This document shows positions 1 through 5,588 of a stretch of 6,714 bases of DNA, in pieces; position 1 is the first letter of the stretch; each line of letters starts with the position of its first letter. Source of the stretch: Chloroflexota bacterium. Its GTDB lineage: Bacteria > Chloroflexota > UBA6077 > JACQUR01. The translations under genes were made by a program, and so were the position numbers. The notes below the pieces were generated by a model. The model worked only from the letters and a program-made list of their open reading frames with translations, had not been told where the DNA came from and searched no databases. The stretch lies in the NCBI GenBank assembly GCA_016210245.1, contig JACQUR010000501.1, positions 1 through 6,714 on the forward strand, given 5' to 3'.

Positions 1-28
1 ACTCAGGACTCAGCACTCCGCACTCATC
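1..28. repeat. Short heptamer array, ACTCNNN type (4 units)
   Basis: Four consecutive 7-bp units begin with ACTC: ACTCAGG, ACTCAGC, ACTCCGC, ACTCATC. The array runs off the left edge of the window, so its true length and any inverted partner are unknown. It overlaps the last codon and stop of the J-domain-like gene (stop TGA at 24-26 on the minus strand). Its sequence differs from the CAGTGGY and GTGAAGG repeats elsewhere in the window, but its period is the same 7 bp. Confidence 0.6.
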
Positions 29-1019
29 GCGGTGTGAACTCCCCGTGCCACACCACCTCCTGGCCGTCGACGCTGGCGACGACGTCCACCTTGACCGTGT
101 AGCCCCGGGTCGCGTTCCCGACATTAAACGATATCTTGCCCGCTCCGCGCTCGTCGGTTTGCACGGCGGCCTCGCCCGCCGGCCAGCGCTCGTCCACGGT
201 GCGGTAGTGAGCGACCAGGTGCAGCGGCAGGTTGGGCATCGGCTTGCCATTGCGCGCCACGGTCGCGGTCACCGCCACCTCGCTGCCCGGACGGGGCTCG
301 GGTGGCTCCACCCGCACCGTCGTGTGCTCGAATTGCGCCTCCAGGGAGGCGGGGGTGGGCTCCAGCGTCGCGGCGGAGGCTGCCACGAGCAGGGTCGGCT
401 CCGGAGTATCAGACGCTATCGCCAGGCCTGGCGTCGGGCGCGTGCGGGAGATCAGGCCCACCTGGCGGGCGACGTCGGCCAGTGGAGTGCCGATGTCGAA
501 CACCCCCCCCAGGCCGACGATGAGCGCGCCCGTGGCCAGCCCCACAGCGGCGATCGTGGCGAGCGCGAGGCGCTCCAGCGGTTTCCCGCCCATGCCGCTC
601 GAGGGCGACGAGTTTGGCGGGCGTACCTGCCGCGGGCCACTGCGGCGGCCGGGCAGGCCGGAGGCCGCGGCCGGCGAAGCGGGCAGCGCCGCGCGCTGGC
701 GATCGTAGTCGACGCGCCGGGCCGGGTTGCCGACCACGGTGTAGGCGGCATTGAGCAGCTTGAAGTGTCGGGCCGCAGCGCCGGAGCCCGCGCGGCCAGC
801 GTAGCGCGCCGCCTGGCGCCGATAAGCGACGGCGATAGTTTCCTGGGGCGCGTCCGGGTCCACTCCCAGCAGGGCGTAGTAGTCCGGAGCGCCATCGGAG
901 GACGACGCGCCCCTACCCGTCGAGGGATTGGCGCGCTGCTTCTCCTCCCCCGGCTGTCTCGCCCCCCTGTCTGCCAAGGCCCGCTCCGTCCCCTCCAGCT
1001 TCGGTTGACTATACACCAT
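24..1019 (-). CDS. Membrane-anchored J-domain-like protein with degenerate HPD and a C-terminal beta (Ig-like) domain
   Basis: A 331-residue protein. Residues 46-106 read as a DnaJ J-domain: DYYALLGV opens helix I, helix II is around AVAYRRQAARY, helix III around HFKLLNAAYTVV, and VDYDR closes it. The HPD triad that activates Hsp70 is absent. Where the family has KYHPDK this protein has RYAGR (residues 72-76), so an ordinary DnaK co-chaperone role is doubtful. A low-complexity Pro/Ser/Arg linker (about 111-147) leads to one hydrophobic segment (about 149-172, LALATIAAVG...), probably a membrane helix. A TP/EPTP-rich linker follows (about 195-225). Residues about 233-330 look like an all-beta, Ig- or big-domain-like module (VRVEPPEPRPGSEVAV, then alternating beta-type segments). 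From known topology of such proteins I infer the J-like part is cytoplasmic and the beta domain outside. The ATG at 1017-1019 has only a weak, closely placed purine stretch before it, so the exact start is uncertain. Function is unknown. Confidence 0.72.
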   Translation of the reverse strand: MVYSQPKLEGTERALADRGARQPGEEKQRANPSTGRGASSSDGAPDYYALLGVDPDAPQETIAVAYRRQAARYAGRAGSGAAARHFKLLNAAYTVVGNPARRVDYDRQRAALPASPAAASGLPGRRSGPRQVRPPNSSPSSGMGGKPLERLALATIAAVGLATGALIVGLGGVFDIGTPLADVARQVGLISRTRPTPGLAIASDTPEPTLLVAASAATLEPTPASLEAQFEHTTVRVEPPEPRPGSEVAVTATVARNGKPMPNLPLHLVAHYRTVDERWPAGEAAVQTDERGAGKISFNVGNATRGYTVKVDVVASVDGQEVVWHGEFTPR

Positions 1020-1051
1020 CCTAGCACACCCGAGTCCCGGTCCTGAGGAGT

Positions 1052-1329
1052 CTATGACTTGCTGGTCAGGTCGTCGGCATCGCTGATCGCCACCGCGGTG
1101 CCCTGGTTGTACTGGTAGCCAGTGCGCGGCGCCATGCCGCTCACGTCCGTGAAGCCAGTCACCCAGTTCTGAGCCGTCGCCGCCTCGCGTACCACGAACA
1201 CGGCGTCTTCCTGTCCTTCATACGTCCTCCCGCGGACAACAAGAAGCCGCCGAGCCCGGACAAAGAGTCCAGGTCGGCGGCAGAACAGCCGCGCTGTTGA
1301 AGGAAGTCCAGGGCAATGCTACCGGAACG
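1052..1329 (-). pseudogene. Frameshifted remnant of an unknown small gene
   Basis: This lies in the roughly 320-nt stretch between the 77-residue gene and the J-domain-like gene. On the minus strand one frame, opening after a TGA at 1330-1332, reads ALDFLQQRGCSAADLDSLSG and continues GLGGFLLSAGGR to about 1223. From there the next frame continues sensibly as TYEGQEDAVFVVREAATAQ, then NWVTGFTDVSGMAPRTGYQY and NQGTAVAISDADDLTSKS, ending at a TAG (1052-1054). Restoring one base near 1223-1228 joins both into a protein of about 92 residues. No ATG begins the first part, so its 5' end may also be lost. Alternatively the downstream frame is a short gene starting at a GTG near AVFVV, or the shift is a sequencing error. 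I do not recognise the family. Confidence 0.4.
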
Positions 1330-1341
1330 TCAAGGATGACA

Positions 1342-1575
1342 CTACTGCGCACGCAGCTTGTGTTCCCATCGCTCCAATTCCTGAGCGGAAACGGCGTCGC
1401 CGGGGAAAGACCAGAGGACGATGGCCATCATCTCGCGGGCCACGTCCTCCGGTTCACCTTGCTCCATAAGATAACGCACCCCGTCTTCGAATGAAAAGGA
1501 CTCAAGAGCAGGCGCCGTCTCGATAGTGTCGTCCGTATCGTCTTCTTCTTCTTGCTGTGAGATCAACTCTTCCAT
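1342..1575 (-). CDS. Small acidic hypothetical protein (77 aa)
   Basis: Not recognised. The N-terminus is strongly acidic (MEELISQQEEEDDTDDTIE). A likely helical part follows (FSFEDGVRYLMEQGEPEDVA, then REMMAIVLWSF), and the end is charged (ELERWEHKLRAQ). There is no signal peptide, membrane helix or metal motif. The ATG (1573-1575) lies inside the end of the preceding gene, and the two coding regions overlap by 13 nt. The purine run GTGAGGGG just before the ATG is a possible but very close ribosome site, so translational coupling is likely. Base composition here is visibly less GC-rich than in the flanking MFS and J-domain-like genes, which may indicate an accessory segment. It could be a regulatory or antitoxin-like partner of the upstream gene, but nothing in the sequence proves this. 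Confidence 0.5.
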   Translation of the reverse strand: MEELISQQEEEDDTDDTIETAPALESFSFEDGVRYLMEQGEPEDVAREMMAIVLWSFPGDAVSAQELERWEHKLRAQ

Positions 1576-1841
1576 CCCCTCACTCGTAGGAGCCTGTCAA
1601 GGGCGTCAGCGATCGGGCTGAAGTCCTCGGTCGTCCATTGCCTATGATACTCCAACCTCTGCGGGCGTCCTGTTGGTTCATCGTAGACATAGACACCGGC
1701 GGTTTGCCTAGCACGGCTGCTGATGACTGGAAGCTCCGGTGGCATGCCATCGCCGTGGACACGGTCAATCGCCGCCAGGGCTTCGCGCACTGGTTGCAAT
1801 GTTGGATCAGGCGGCACCCGGATCCGCGAGCTGACCGGCAC
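1563..1841 (-). CDS. Small hypothetical protein (92 aa), GTG start
   Basis: Starts at a GTG (1839-1841), the first possible start after an in-frame TGA about 40 nt upstream, and ends at a TGA overlapping the next gene. Visible features are a Pro-rich N-terminus (SRIRVPPDPTLQPV), a helical stretch with IDRVHGDGMPPELPVI, then VYVYDEPTGRPQRLEYHRQW with beta-like alternation, and a C-terminal amphipathic helix (IADALDRLLRVRGW). The N-terminal half faintly recalls the front part of small predicted metallopeptidase-type proteins, but no HEXXH or other catalytic motif is present. If that memory is right, this would be a truncated form. I give no function. The 86-nt gap to the MFS gene stop and the overlap with the next gene suggest these two are co-translated. 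Confidence 0.5.
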   Translation of the reverse strand: MPVSSRIRVPPDPTLQPVREALAAIDRVHGDGMPPELPVISSRARQTAGVYVYDEPTGRPQRLEYHRQWTTEDFSPIADALDRLLRVRGWKS

Positions 1842-1927
1842 TCCGCGAGGCTCACCGCCACCGGGGCCCGCGCTCCCTCACGGTCCGCGGCTCGGAGAGC
1901 CCCCCTCACTTCATGGACAACAGACCA

Positions 1928-3253
1928 CTAGGCCGGCGAGGGCGTGCTTTCCGCCGCACGCGCGCGGCGCACCGGGCGGCGCAGGAGCAGCAAGAGGCAG
2001 ACCGAGACCAGGTACACGGCCACGAAGAACTGAAAGACCGTCTGATAGCTGCCGGTGAGATCGAAGGAGGCGGCGGCGATGAGTGGGCCCACGCCCTGGC
2101 CCGCCCGCCAGAAGGGCTCACCAAAGCCGCTGATGGCCCCGAACGAGCGCCGCCCGAAGTAGTGCGCCAGCAGGATCTGCACCAGCACGTCCTGGCCGCG
2201 GGCCGTCAGCCCGAACAACCCCGCGACGACGTAGCCCAGCAGGGGCGTGCGCACCTGGAGCAGCAGGGTCGCCATGGCCGCCGACAGCAGCATCGTGGTC
2301 ACGTACAGGCCCCGCGGCGGGACTCGCTCGGCCAGGAAGCCCCATACCCCCATCGCCGCGGCCCCCGAGAAGGCAAAGACGCTGAGGGCGCTGGCGGCCA
2401 CGAGCGGGTCCATGCCGACGTCGGTATAGTAGGCCGCCAGGTGGAAGGCGATGCTGCCGGTGCAGACGACCGACAGGGTCGTGGCGGTGATCGCCAGCCA
2501 GAGGGTGCGGGTGCGCACCGCCTCGCCCAGCCGCCAACTGGCCTCCCCCTCAGTCGCGTGCTGGCGCTGCCGCCTGGCGGCCCGAGGCCCAGCCGCGGCT
2601 GGAGCCGGTCCGCCGTCCGGCGCCAGGCCGAGGTCCTCGGGCCGACGGCGCAGCACCAGCGCCGCCGGGATCACCAGCGCCCAGAGCAGGGCTGCCAGGG
2701 CGACGAAGGCCGCGCGCCAGCCGAAGTCGGCGATGAGCACCTGGTAGCCCAGCACCAGGGCCGACGAGCCCAGCGGGATGGACATGGCCACCAGTCCCAT
2801 CGCCCGGGGACGCATACGGTGGAACCAGTTGGTCGCCGCGGTCATGGACACCACCCCGAAGAGCAGCGTCTGCCCGAGCGCCCGCGCCGGCACGTAGGTG
2901 GCGTAGAACTGCCAGGGCTCGACGACCCGGCTGAGCACCAGCGCCAGGGTGCCCACGATGGCCGCGCCGGCGGGCAGGAGCAGCCGGGGCCCGATGCGGT
3001 CCGCCAGGCGGCCGAACAGCGGGGCCAGGATGCCGCCGACGATGGTCCCGGCCGAGATCGCCCCGGTCGTCAGGCTGCGGCTCCAGCCCAACTCGTCGCT
3101 CAGGGGCTTGAGCACCACCCCCATGGAGACGTTGTTCACCCCTGCGCCGAGGCCCGCCGCGAGCATGGCGATCCCGACGATGAGCCAACCATAGAAGAAG
3201 GGCAGCCGATGCACGAAGGAGGGGGCCGAGAGGCGGGTGGATGTTGGGAGCAC
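1928..3253 (-). CDS. MFS transporter, monocarboxylate/oxalate-formate (OFA/MCT)-like
   Basis: A 441-residue integral membrane protein with about 12 hydrophobic segments: near 21-43, 60-80, 92-110, 118-140, 151-172 and 178-200, then a charged central loop (201-250), and six more between about 250 and 425. MFS motif A is clear between TM2 and TM3 (GRLADRIGPR, residues 81-90). Other marks typical of OFA/MCT-like carriers are LGWSRS (55-60), NWFHRMRPRAMGL (142-154), RRRPEDLGLAPDGG at the end of TM6 (202-215) and HYFGRRSFGAISGF (364-377). This group carries small organic acids by proton symport or exchange. The actual substrate cannot be read from the sequence. It lies 94 nt behind decarboxylase-like copy B, with a heptamer array between them, so uptake of a related acid is a reasonable inference. 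The start is a GTG (3251-3253) preceded by a weak GAGAG site that touches the repeat, so the exact start is less certain than the gene. Confidence 0.9.
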   Translation of the reverse strand: MLPTSTRLSAPSFVHRLPFFYGWLIVGIAMLAAGLGAGVNNVSMGVVLKPLSDELGWSRSLTTGAISAGTIVGGILAPLFGRLADRIGPRLLLPAGAAIVGTLALVLSRVVEPWQFYATYVPARALGQTLLFGVVSMTAATNWFHRMRPRAMGLVAMSIPLGSSALVLGYQVLIADFGWRAAFVALAALLWALVIPAALVLRRRPEDLGLAPDGGPAPAAAGPRAARRQRQHATEGEASWRLGEAVRTRTLWLAITATTLSVVCTGSIAFHLAAYYTDVGMDPLVAASALSVFAFSGAAAMGVWGFLAERVPPRGLYVTTMLLSAAMATLLLQVRTPLLGYVVAGLFGLTARGQDVLVQILLAHYFGRRSFGAISGFGEPFWRAGQGVGPLIAAASFDLTGSYQTVFQFFVAVYLVSVCLLLLLRRPVRRARAAESTPSPA

Positions 3254-3263
3254 GCAGTTCTCT

Positions 3264-3343
3264 CAGTGGCCAGTGGTCAGTGGTCAGTGGTCAGTGGTCA
3301 GTGGCCAGTGGCCAGTGGCCAGTGGTCAGTGGTCAGTGGTCAG
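3264..3343. repeat. Direct heptamer array, CAGTGGY (11 units)
   Basis: Eleven perfect 7-bp units CAGTGG(C/T) fill 3264-3340, followed by a partial CAG. The last base of the units runs C TTTT CCC TTT, so two variants occur in blocks. There are no unique spacers, so this is not CRISPR. All units point the same way, unlike the inverted arrays at 5514-5588 and 6591-6711. The array occupies nearly the whole gap between the stop of decarboxylase-like copy B (3348) and the start of the MFS gene (3253). Confidence 0.95.
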
Positions 3344-3347
3344 CACA

Positions 3348-4340
3348 CTAGATCCGATACCCTTCCAGCGTGCTCGGTGCGAACAGCGACTCCAGTTCCA
3401 GCCGCTGGGCGATGAGGCCCTGCTCCAGGGCGTAGCTGATGAGCGTCTCCAGGGTGTGGCGGTTGGGCTCCAGGCCGTAGGGCCAGAAGTCGTCGCCCAT
3501 CAGCGCCCGGGTTTCCTCCAGCTCGGCCAGCGTCCAGGGCAGCATCACCCGCAGGGCGGAGTCGTCCTCGAACGTGCGCGCGAAGTCGTCCTTGGCCTGG
3601 CAGAAGGCCTTGTAGAGGTTCTGGGCCACCCAGGGGTGGGCCTCGACCAGCTCGCGCTTGACCACCAGGGTGTGCATGATCGGGAAGATGCCGCTGCGGC
3701 GGAAGTAGTCCCGCTCGACCTCGCGGTAGTTAGGAAACAGCCGCCGCACCCGGCCGCTGCCGTCGCCGAACGTGGACGGGGCACGGGCGGTGATCAGCGC
3801 GTCGATCTCGCCCGTGGCCAGCATGTCGCTCAGGGTTCGGTCGGCAGGGATCGACTCCAGGTGGACCCCTTCGGGTAGGGAGATGTGCTGCTTCTCGACC
3901 CGCCCGGGCTCGTACAGGCCGCCGGCGTACCAGCGCAGGTCGCGCGGGGCGACGCCGTAGTCGTGCTCCAGGATACCCCGCATCCACACCGCGGCCGTGA
4001 TCTGATACTCCGGCACGCCCATCTTGCGCCCGATCAACTGCTCCGGGCGCTCGATGCCCGCCGCGGCGTTGACGAAGTAGTAGCCGTGGCGAAAGAAGCG
4101 CGAGGGGAAGACGGGCAGAGCAATGAAGTCGTCGATGCCCTTCGCGCGGCGCACCAGGTACGAGCTCATCGACATCTCGGCCGCGTCGAAGTCGCGGAAG
4201 CGCGCCATGCGCCAGAAGGTCTCCTCGACCACCTGGCACAGGTAGTTCAGGTCGATGCCCTCCGGCTGAATCAAGCCGAACCGAAGCGCACGGGTGCGAT
4301 CGTAGTCCCCACAGGCAAGGGTGAGCGAGAGCCTGGACAA
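3348..4340 (-). CDS. 4,5-dihydroxyphthalate decarboxylase-like protein, copy B
   Basis: A 330-residue protein of the family named after 4,5-dihydroxyphthalate decarboxylase of phthalate degradation. The family has the type II periplasmic-binding-protein fold, and many members are probably binding proteins or act on other ligands. Recognisable parts are LSLTLACGDYDRTRAL (4-19), IQPEGI (24-29), FDAAEMSMSSYL (51-62), FFRHGYYFVNAAAGI (82-96), ITAAVWMRGILEHDYGV (114-130), VRRLF (198-202), FPIMHTLVVKREL (219-231), HPWVAQNLYKAF (235-246) and WPYGLEPNRHTLETLI (286-301). There is no signal peptide, so a cytoplasmic enzyme or binding protein is favoured over a secreted ABC receptor. I place the start at the TTG at 4338-4340, behind GGAGGTG. 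An ATG at 4394 would add 18 residues translated from the intergenic palindrome, and the paralogue begins at the same motif. No other phthalate-pathway enzyme is present, so the substrate is unproven. Confidence 0.85.
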   Translation of the reverse strand: MSRLSLTLACGDYDRTRALRFGLIQPEGIDLNYLCQVVEETFWRMARFRDFDAAEMSMSSYLVRRAKGIDDFIALPVFPSRFFRHGYYFVNAAAGIERPEQLIGRKMGVPEYQITAAVWMRGILEHDYGVAPRDLRWYAGGLYEPGRVEKQHISLPEGVHLESIPADRTLSDMLATGEIDALITARAPSTFGDGSGRVRRLFPNYREVERDYFRRSGIFPIMHTLVVKRELVEAHPWVAQNLYKAFCQAKDDFARTFEDDSALRVMLPWTLAELEETRALMGDDFWPYGLEPNRHTLETLISYALEQGLIAQRLELESLFAPSTLEGYRI

Positions 4341-4344
4341 GGTA

Positions 4345-4351
4345 CACCTCC
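4345..4351 (-). promoter_or_regulatory. Shine-Dalgarno site fixing the TTG start of copy B
   Basis: Minus-strand GGAGGTG, with GGAGG lying 6 nt before the TTG at 4338-4340. It is a near-ideal ribosome site. It decides against the ATG at 4392-4394, which lies inside the 52-bp palindrome. Confidence 0.8.
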
Positions 4352-4357
4352 GGAAAT

Positions 4358-4409
4358 GGTGAAGGGTGAAGGGTGAAGGGAGGCCTCCCTTCACCCTTCA
4401 CCCTTCACC
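4358..4409. repeat. Perfect 52-bp palindrome made of GTGAAGG heptamers
   Basis: Positions 4358-4383 are exactly the reverse complement of 4384-4409, 26 bp per arm with no unpaired centre (AGGCCT at 4381-4386). Each arm contains GGTGAAG units repeating every 7 bp. It fills most of the 74-nt gap between the isomerase stop (TGA at 4415-4417) and the ribosome site of copy B. In RNA it would form a very strong hairpin. No U-run follows in the direction of transcription, so it does not look like a standard intrinsic terminator. RNA processing or stabilisation, or a mobile palindromic repeat, are alternatives. Confidence 0.95.
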
Positions 4410-4414
4410 CCTCA

Positions 4415-5497
4415 TCATTTCAGATAGCCGAGTTGCTGCAGCCAGGCGGCCGTTTCGCCGGTGATCACGCGGCGCGCCTGGCGGAGTTGCTCGGGGCGGG
4501 CCGAGCCGGTCAGGAACATGGCCACGCGCAGTTCTTCCAGGAACTGGGTGAGCCAGGCCGCCAGGGCATCGTCGCCCTGGACTGCCGCCTGGAGCAGGGG
4601 GCGGGCGATGCCAACAGCCGTCGCGCCCAGCGCCAGCGCCTTGGCTGCGTCCAGGCCGGTGCGCAGGCCGCCCGTGGCGACCACCGGCCGCCCCAGGTCC
4701 GCGACCTCCACCACTGCCACGGCCGTGGGGATGCCCCAGTCGCGGAACACGTCGCCCAGCCTGGCACCCCGGGCGTCGCCGCGCCGCTCGGCGCGAATGG
4801 CCTCGACCGCGGCGAAGGAGGTCCCGCCAACCCCGCCGACGTCCAGCGCCGCCGCCCCGGCCTCGATGGCCCGCTTGCCGACCGGGCGCGAGAGGCCGGC
4901 CCCGGTCTCCTTGACGATCAGCGGCACGCGGATCGAGTGGGCCACGTGCTCGATCGCCTCCAGGCAGCCCCGCGCCCGGCGGTCGCCCTCGGTCTGGATA
5001 GCCTCCTCCAGCCAGTTGAGGTGGATTGCCAGCGCGTCCGCGCCAATCATCTCCACCAGCCCCTGGAGCTGGTCCACAGTGAGCGGCTGGGGGCGACTCT
5101 GGGGGATGAGCTGCGCGGCGCCGATGTTGGCGATCAGCAGCGCGTCGGGCGCCTGCTCGCGCGCGACGCGGTAGGTGTAGGCCAGGTTCGGATCCTTGAG
5201 CGCGGCCCGCTGGCTGCCCAGCCCCATGGCCAGGCCGAAGCGCTGGGCCGCCCGGGCCAGAATGGCGTTCAGCTCGTGCGCGCGCTCGTGGCCGCCGGTC
5301 ATGGCGCTGATCACCACGGGGTAGCGTAGCCGTCGACCGAGCAGCTCGATCGATAGGTTCAGCTCCTCTACGTCCAGTTCTGGCAGCGGCTGGTGGAGCA
5401 AATGGATGTCCTGCCACCCTGGCCCACGATGGGTGTTGACGTCCAGGGTGGTCGCCACCTCCAGGTGCTCGAGCTTGCGGGCTTCGACTTCGTTCAT
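4415..5497 (-). CDS. fni: Type II isopentenyl-diphosphate delta-isomerase (FMN-dependent)
   Basis: Interconverts isopentenyl and dimethylallyl diphosphate, balancing the C5 units for isoprenoids. The type II enzyme is a soluble TIM barrel needing FMN, Mg and NAD(P)H, unrelated to type I. At 360 residues it has family length. Motifs in order are ARKLEHLEV (6-14, substrate diphosphate contacts), VISAMTGG (62-69, FMN), GLGSQR (92-97), LIANIGAAQL (121-130), AIHLNWLEEAIQTEGD (157-172), VKETGAGLS (195-203), DVGGVGGTSF (219-228) and ATGGLRTGLDAAKALALGA (274-292, FMN phosphate). The oddity is HLNWLEE, where the family has HLNxxQE, so the proposed catalytic Gln is Glu164 here. The Mg ligand Glu165 is kept. 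The ATG at 5495-5497 follows GGAAGG (5506-5511) at 8 nt. Two TGA codons end it in tandem. It lies between the two decarboxylase-like paralogues, each separated by a heptamer hairpin. Confidence 0.95.
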   Translation of the reverse strand: MNEVEARKLEHLEVATTLDVNTHRGPGWQDIHLLHQPLPELDVEELNLSIELLGRRLRYPVVISAMTGGHERAHELNAILARAAQRFGLAMGLGSQRAALKDPNLAYTYRVAREQAPDALLIANIGAAQLIPQSRPQPLTVDQLQGLVEMIGADALAIHLNWLEEAIQTEGDRRARGCLEAIEHVAHSIRVPLIVKETGAGLSRPVGKRAIEAGAAALDVGGVGGTSFAAVEAIRAERRGDARGARLGDVFRDWGIPTAVAVVEVADLGRPVVATGGLRTGLDAAKALALGATAVGIARPLLQAAVQGDDALAAWLTQFLEELRVAMFLTGSARPEQLRQARRVITGETAAWLQQLGYLK

Positions 5498-5513
5498 TGC
5501 TCCAGCCTTCCGC

Positions 5514-5588
5514 TCTCAGTGGTCAGTGGTCAGTGGTCAGTGGTCAGCGAGTAGCTGACCATTGACCACTGACCACTGACCACTGAGA
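5514..5588. repeat. CAGTGGT heptamer hairpin, 35-bp stem and 5-nt loop
   Basis: The left arm (5514-5548) holds four CAGTGGT units and a partial one. The right arm (5554-5588) holds their reverse complements ACCACTG, one written ACCATTG. The 35 positions all pair, counting one G-T wobble, around the loop GAGTA (5549-5553). It begins at the base next to the stop (TAG at 5589-5591) of decarboxylase-like copy A and ends a few bases before the isomerase ribosome site. There is no downstream U-run in the transcription direction. It may attenuate, process or stabilise the mRNA between these genes, or be a palindromic repeat of mobile type. Confidence 0.95.

Noticed and set aside
45..1046. A 333-codon plus-strand frame over the J-domain-like gene.
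   Set aside because: Arg/His/Gly-rich with no domain, typical of the opposite strand of a GC-rich gene. The minus strand has a recognisable J-domain and TM helix.
1342..1841. A toxin-antitoxin pair.
   Set aside because: Size and overlap would fit, but no known toxin or antitoxin fold or DNA-binding motif can be recognised in either protein.
1580..1909. A 109-codon minus-strand frame overlapping the 92-residue gene.
   Set aside because: Its sequence is Arg/Ser/Cys-rich without structure. The other frame gives a more protein-like sequence and couples by overlap with the next gene.
1861..1912. A GC-rich hairpin (GGCTC/GAGCC) after the MFS gene as a terminator.
   Set aside because: The stem is only about 5 bp with a 3-nt loop and has no U-run, so it cannot be told from chance in GC-rich DNA.
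3264..3343. Possible CRISPR array.
   Set aside because: Units are 7 bp, contiguous and without spacers; no cas gene is present.
1913..3415. A 500-codon open frame on the plus strand.
   Set aside because: It is antisense to the MFS gene, has a composition dominated by G, R, Q, H and P, and its end is simply the translated heptamer array. The minus strand gives a clear 12-TM carrier.
3237..3878. A plus-strand frame encoding a repeated SGQWSVVSGQWPVA pattern.
   Set aside because: The peptide repeat follows from reading a 7-bp DNA repeat in frame, and the rest is antisense to copy B.
4373..5329. A long plus-strand frame starting in the palindrome and crossing the isomerase.
   Set aside because: Its first residues come from the palindrome and the rest is antisense to a gene with all type II isomerase motifs.
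4358..5588. The hairpins as classical Rho-independent terminators.
   Set aside because: No run of U follows either stem in the transcription direction, and the stems are far longer and less GC-rich at the base than usual terminators. A role in 3'-end formation by another route is still possible.
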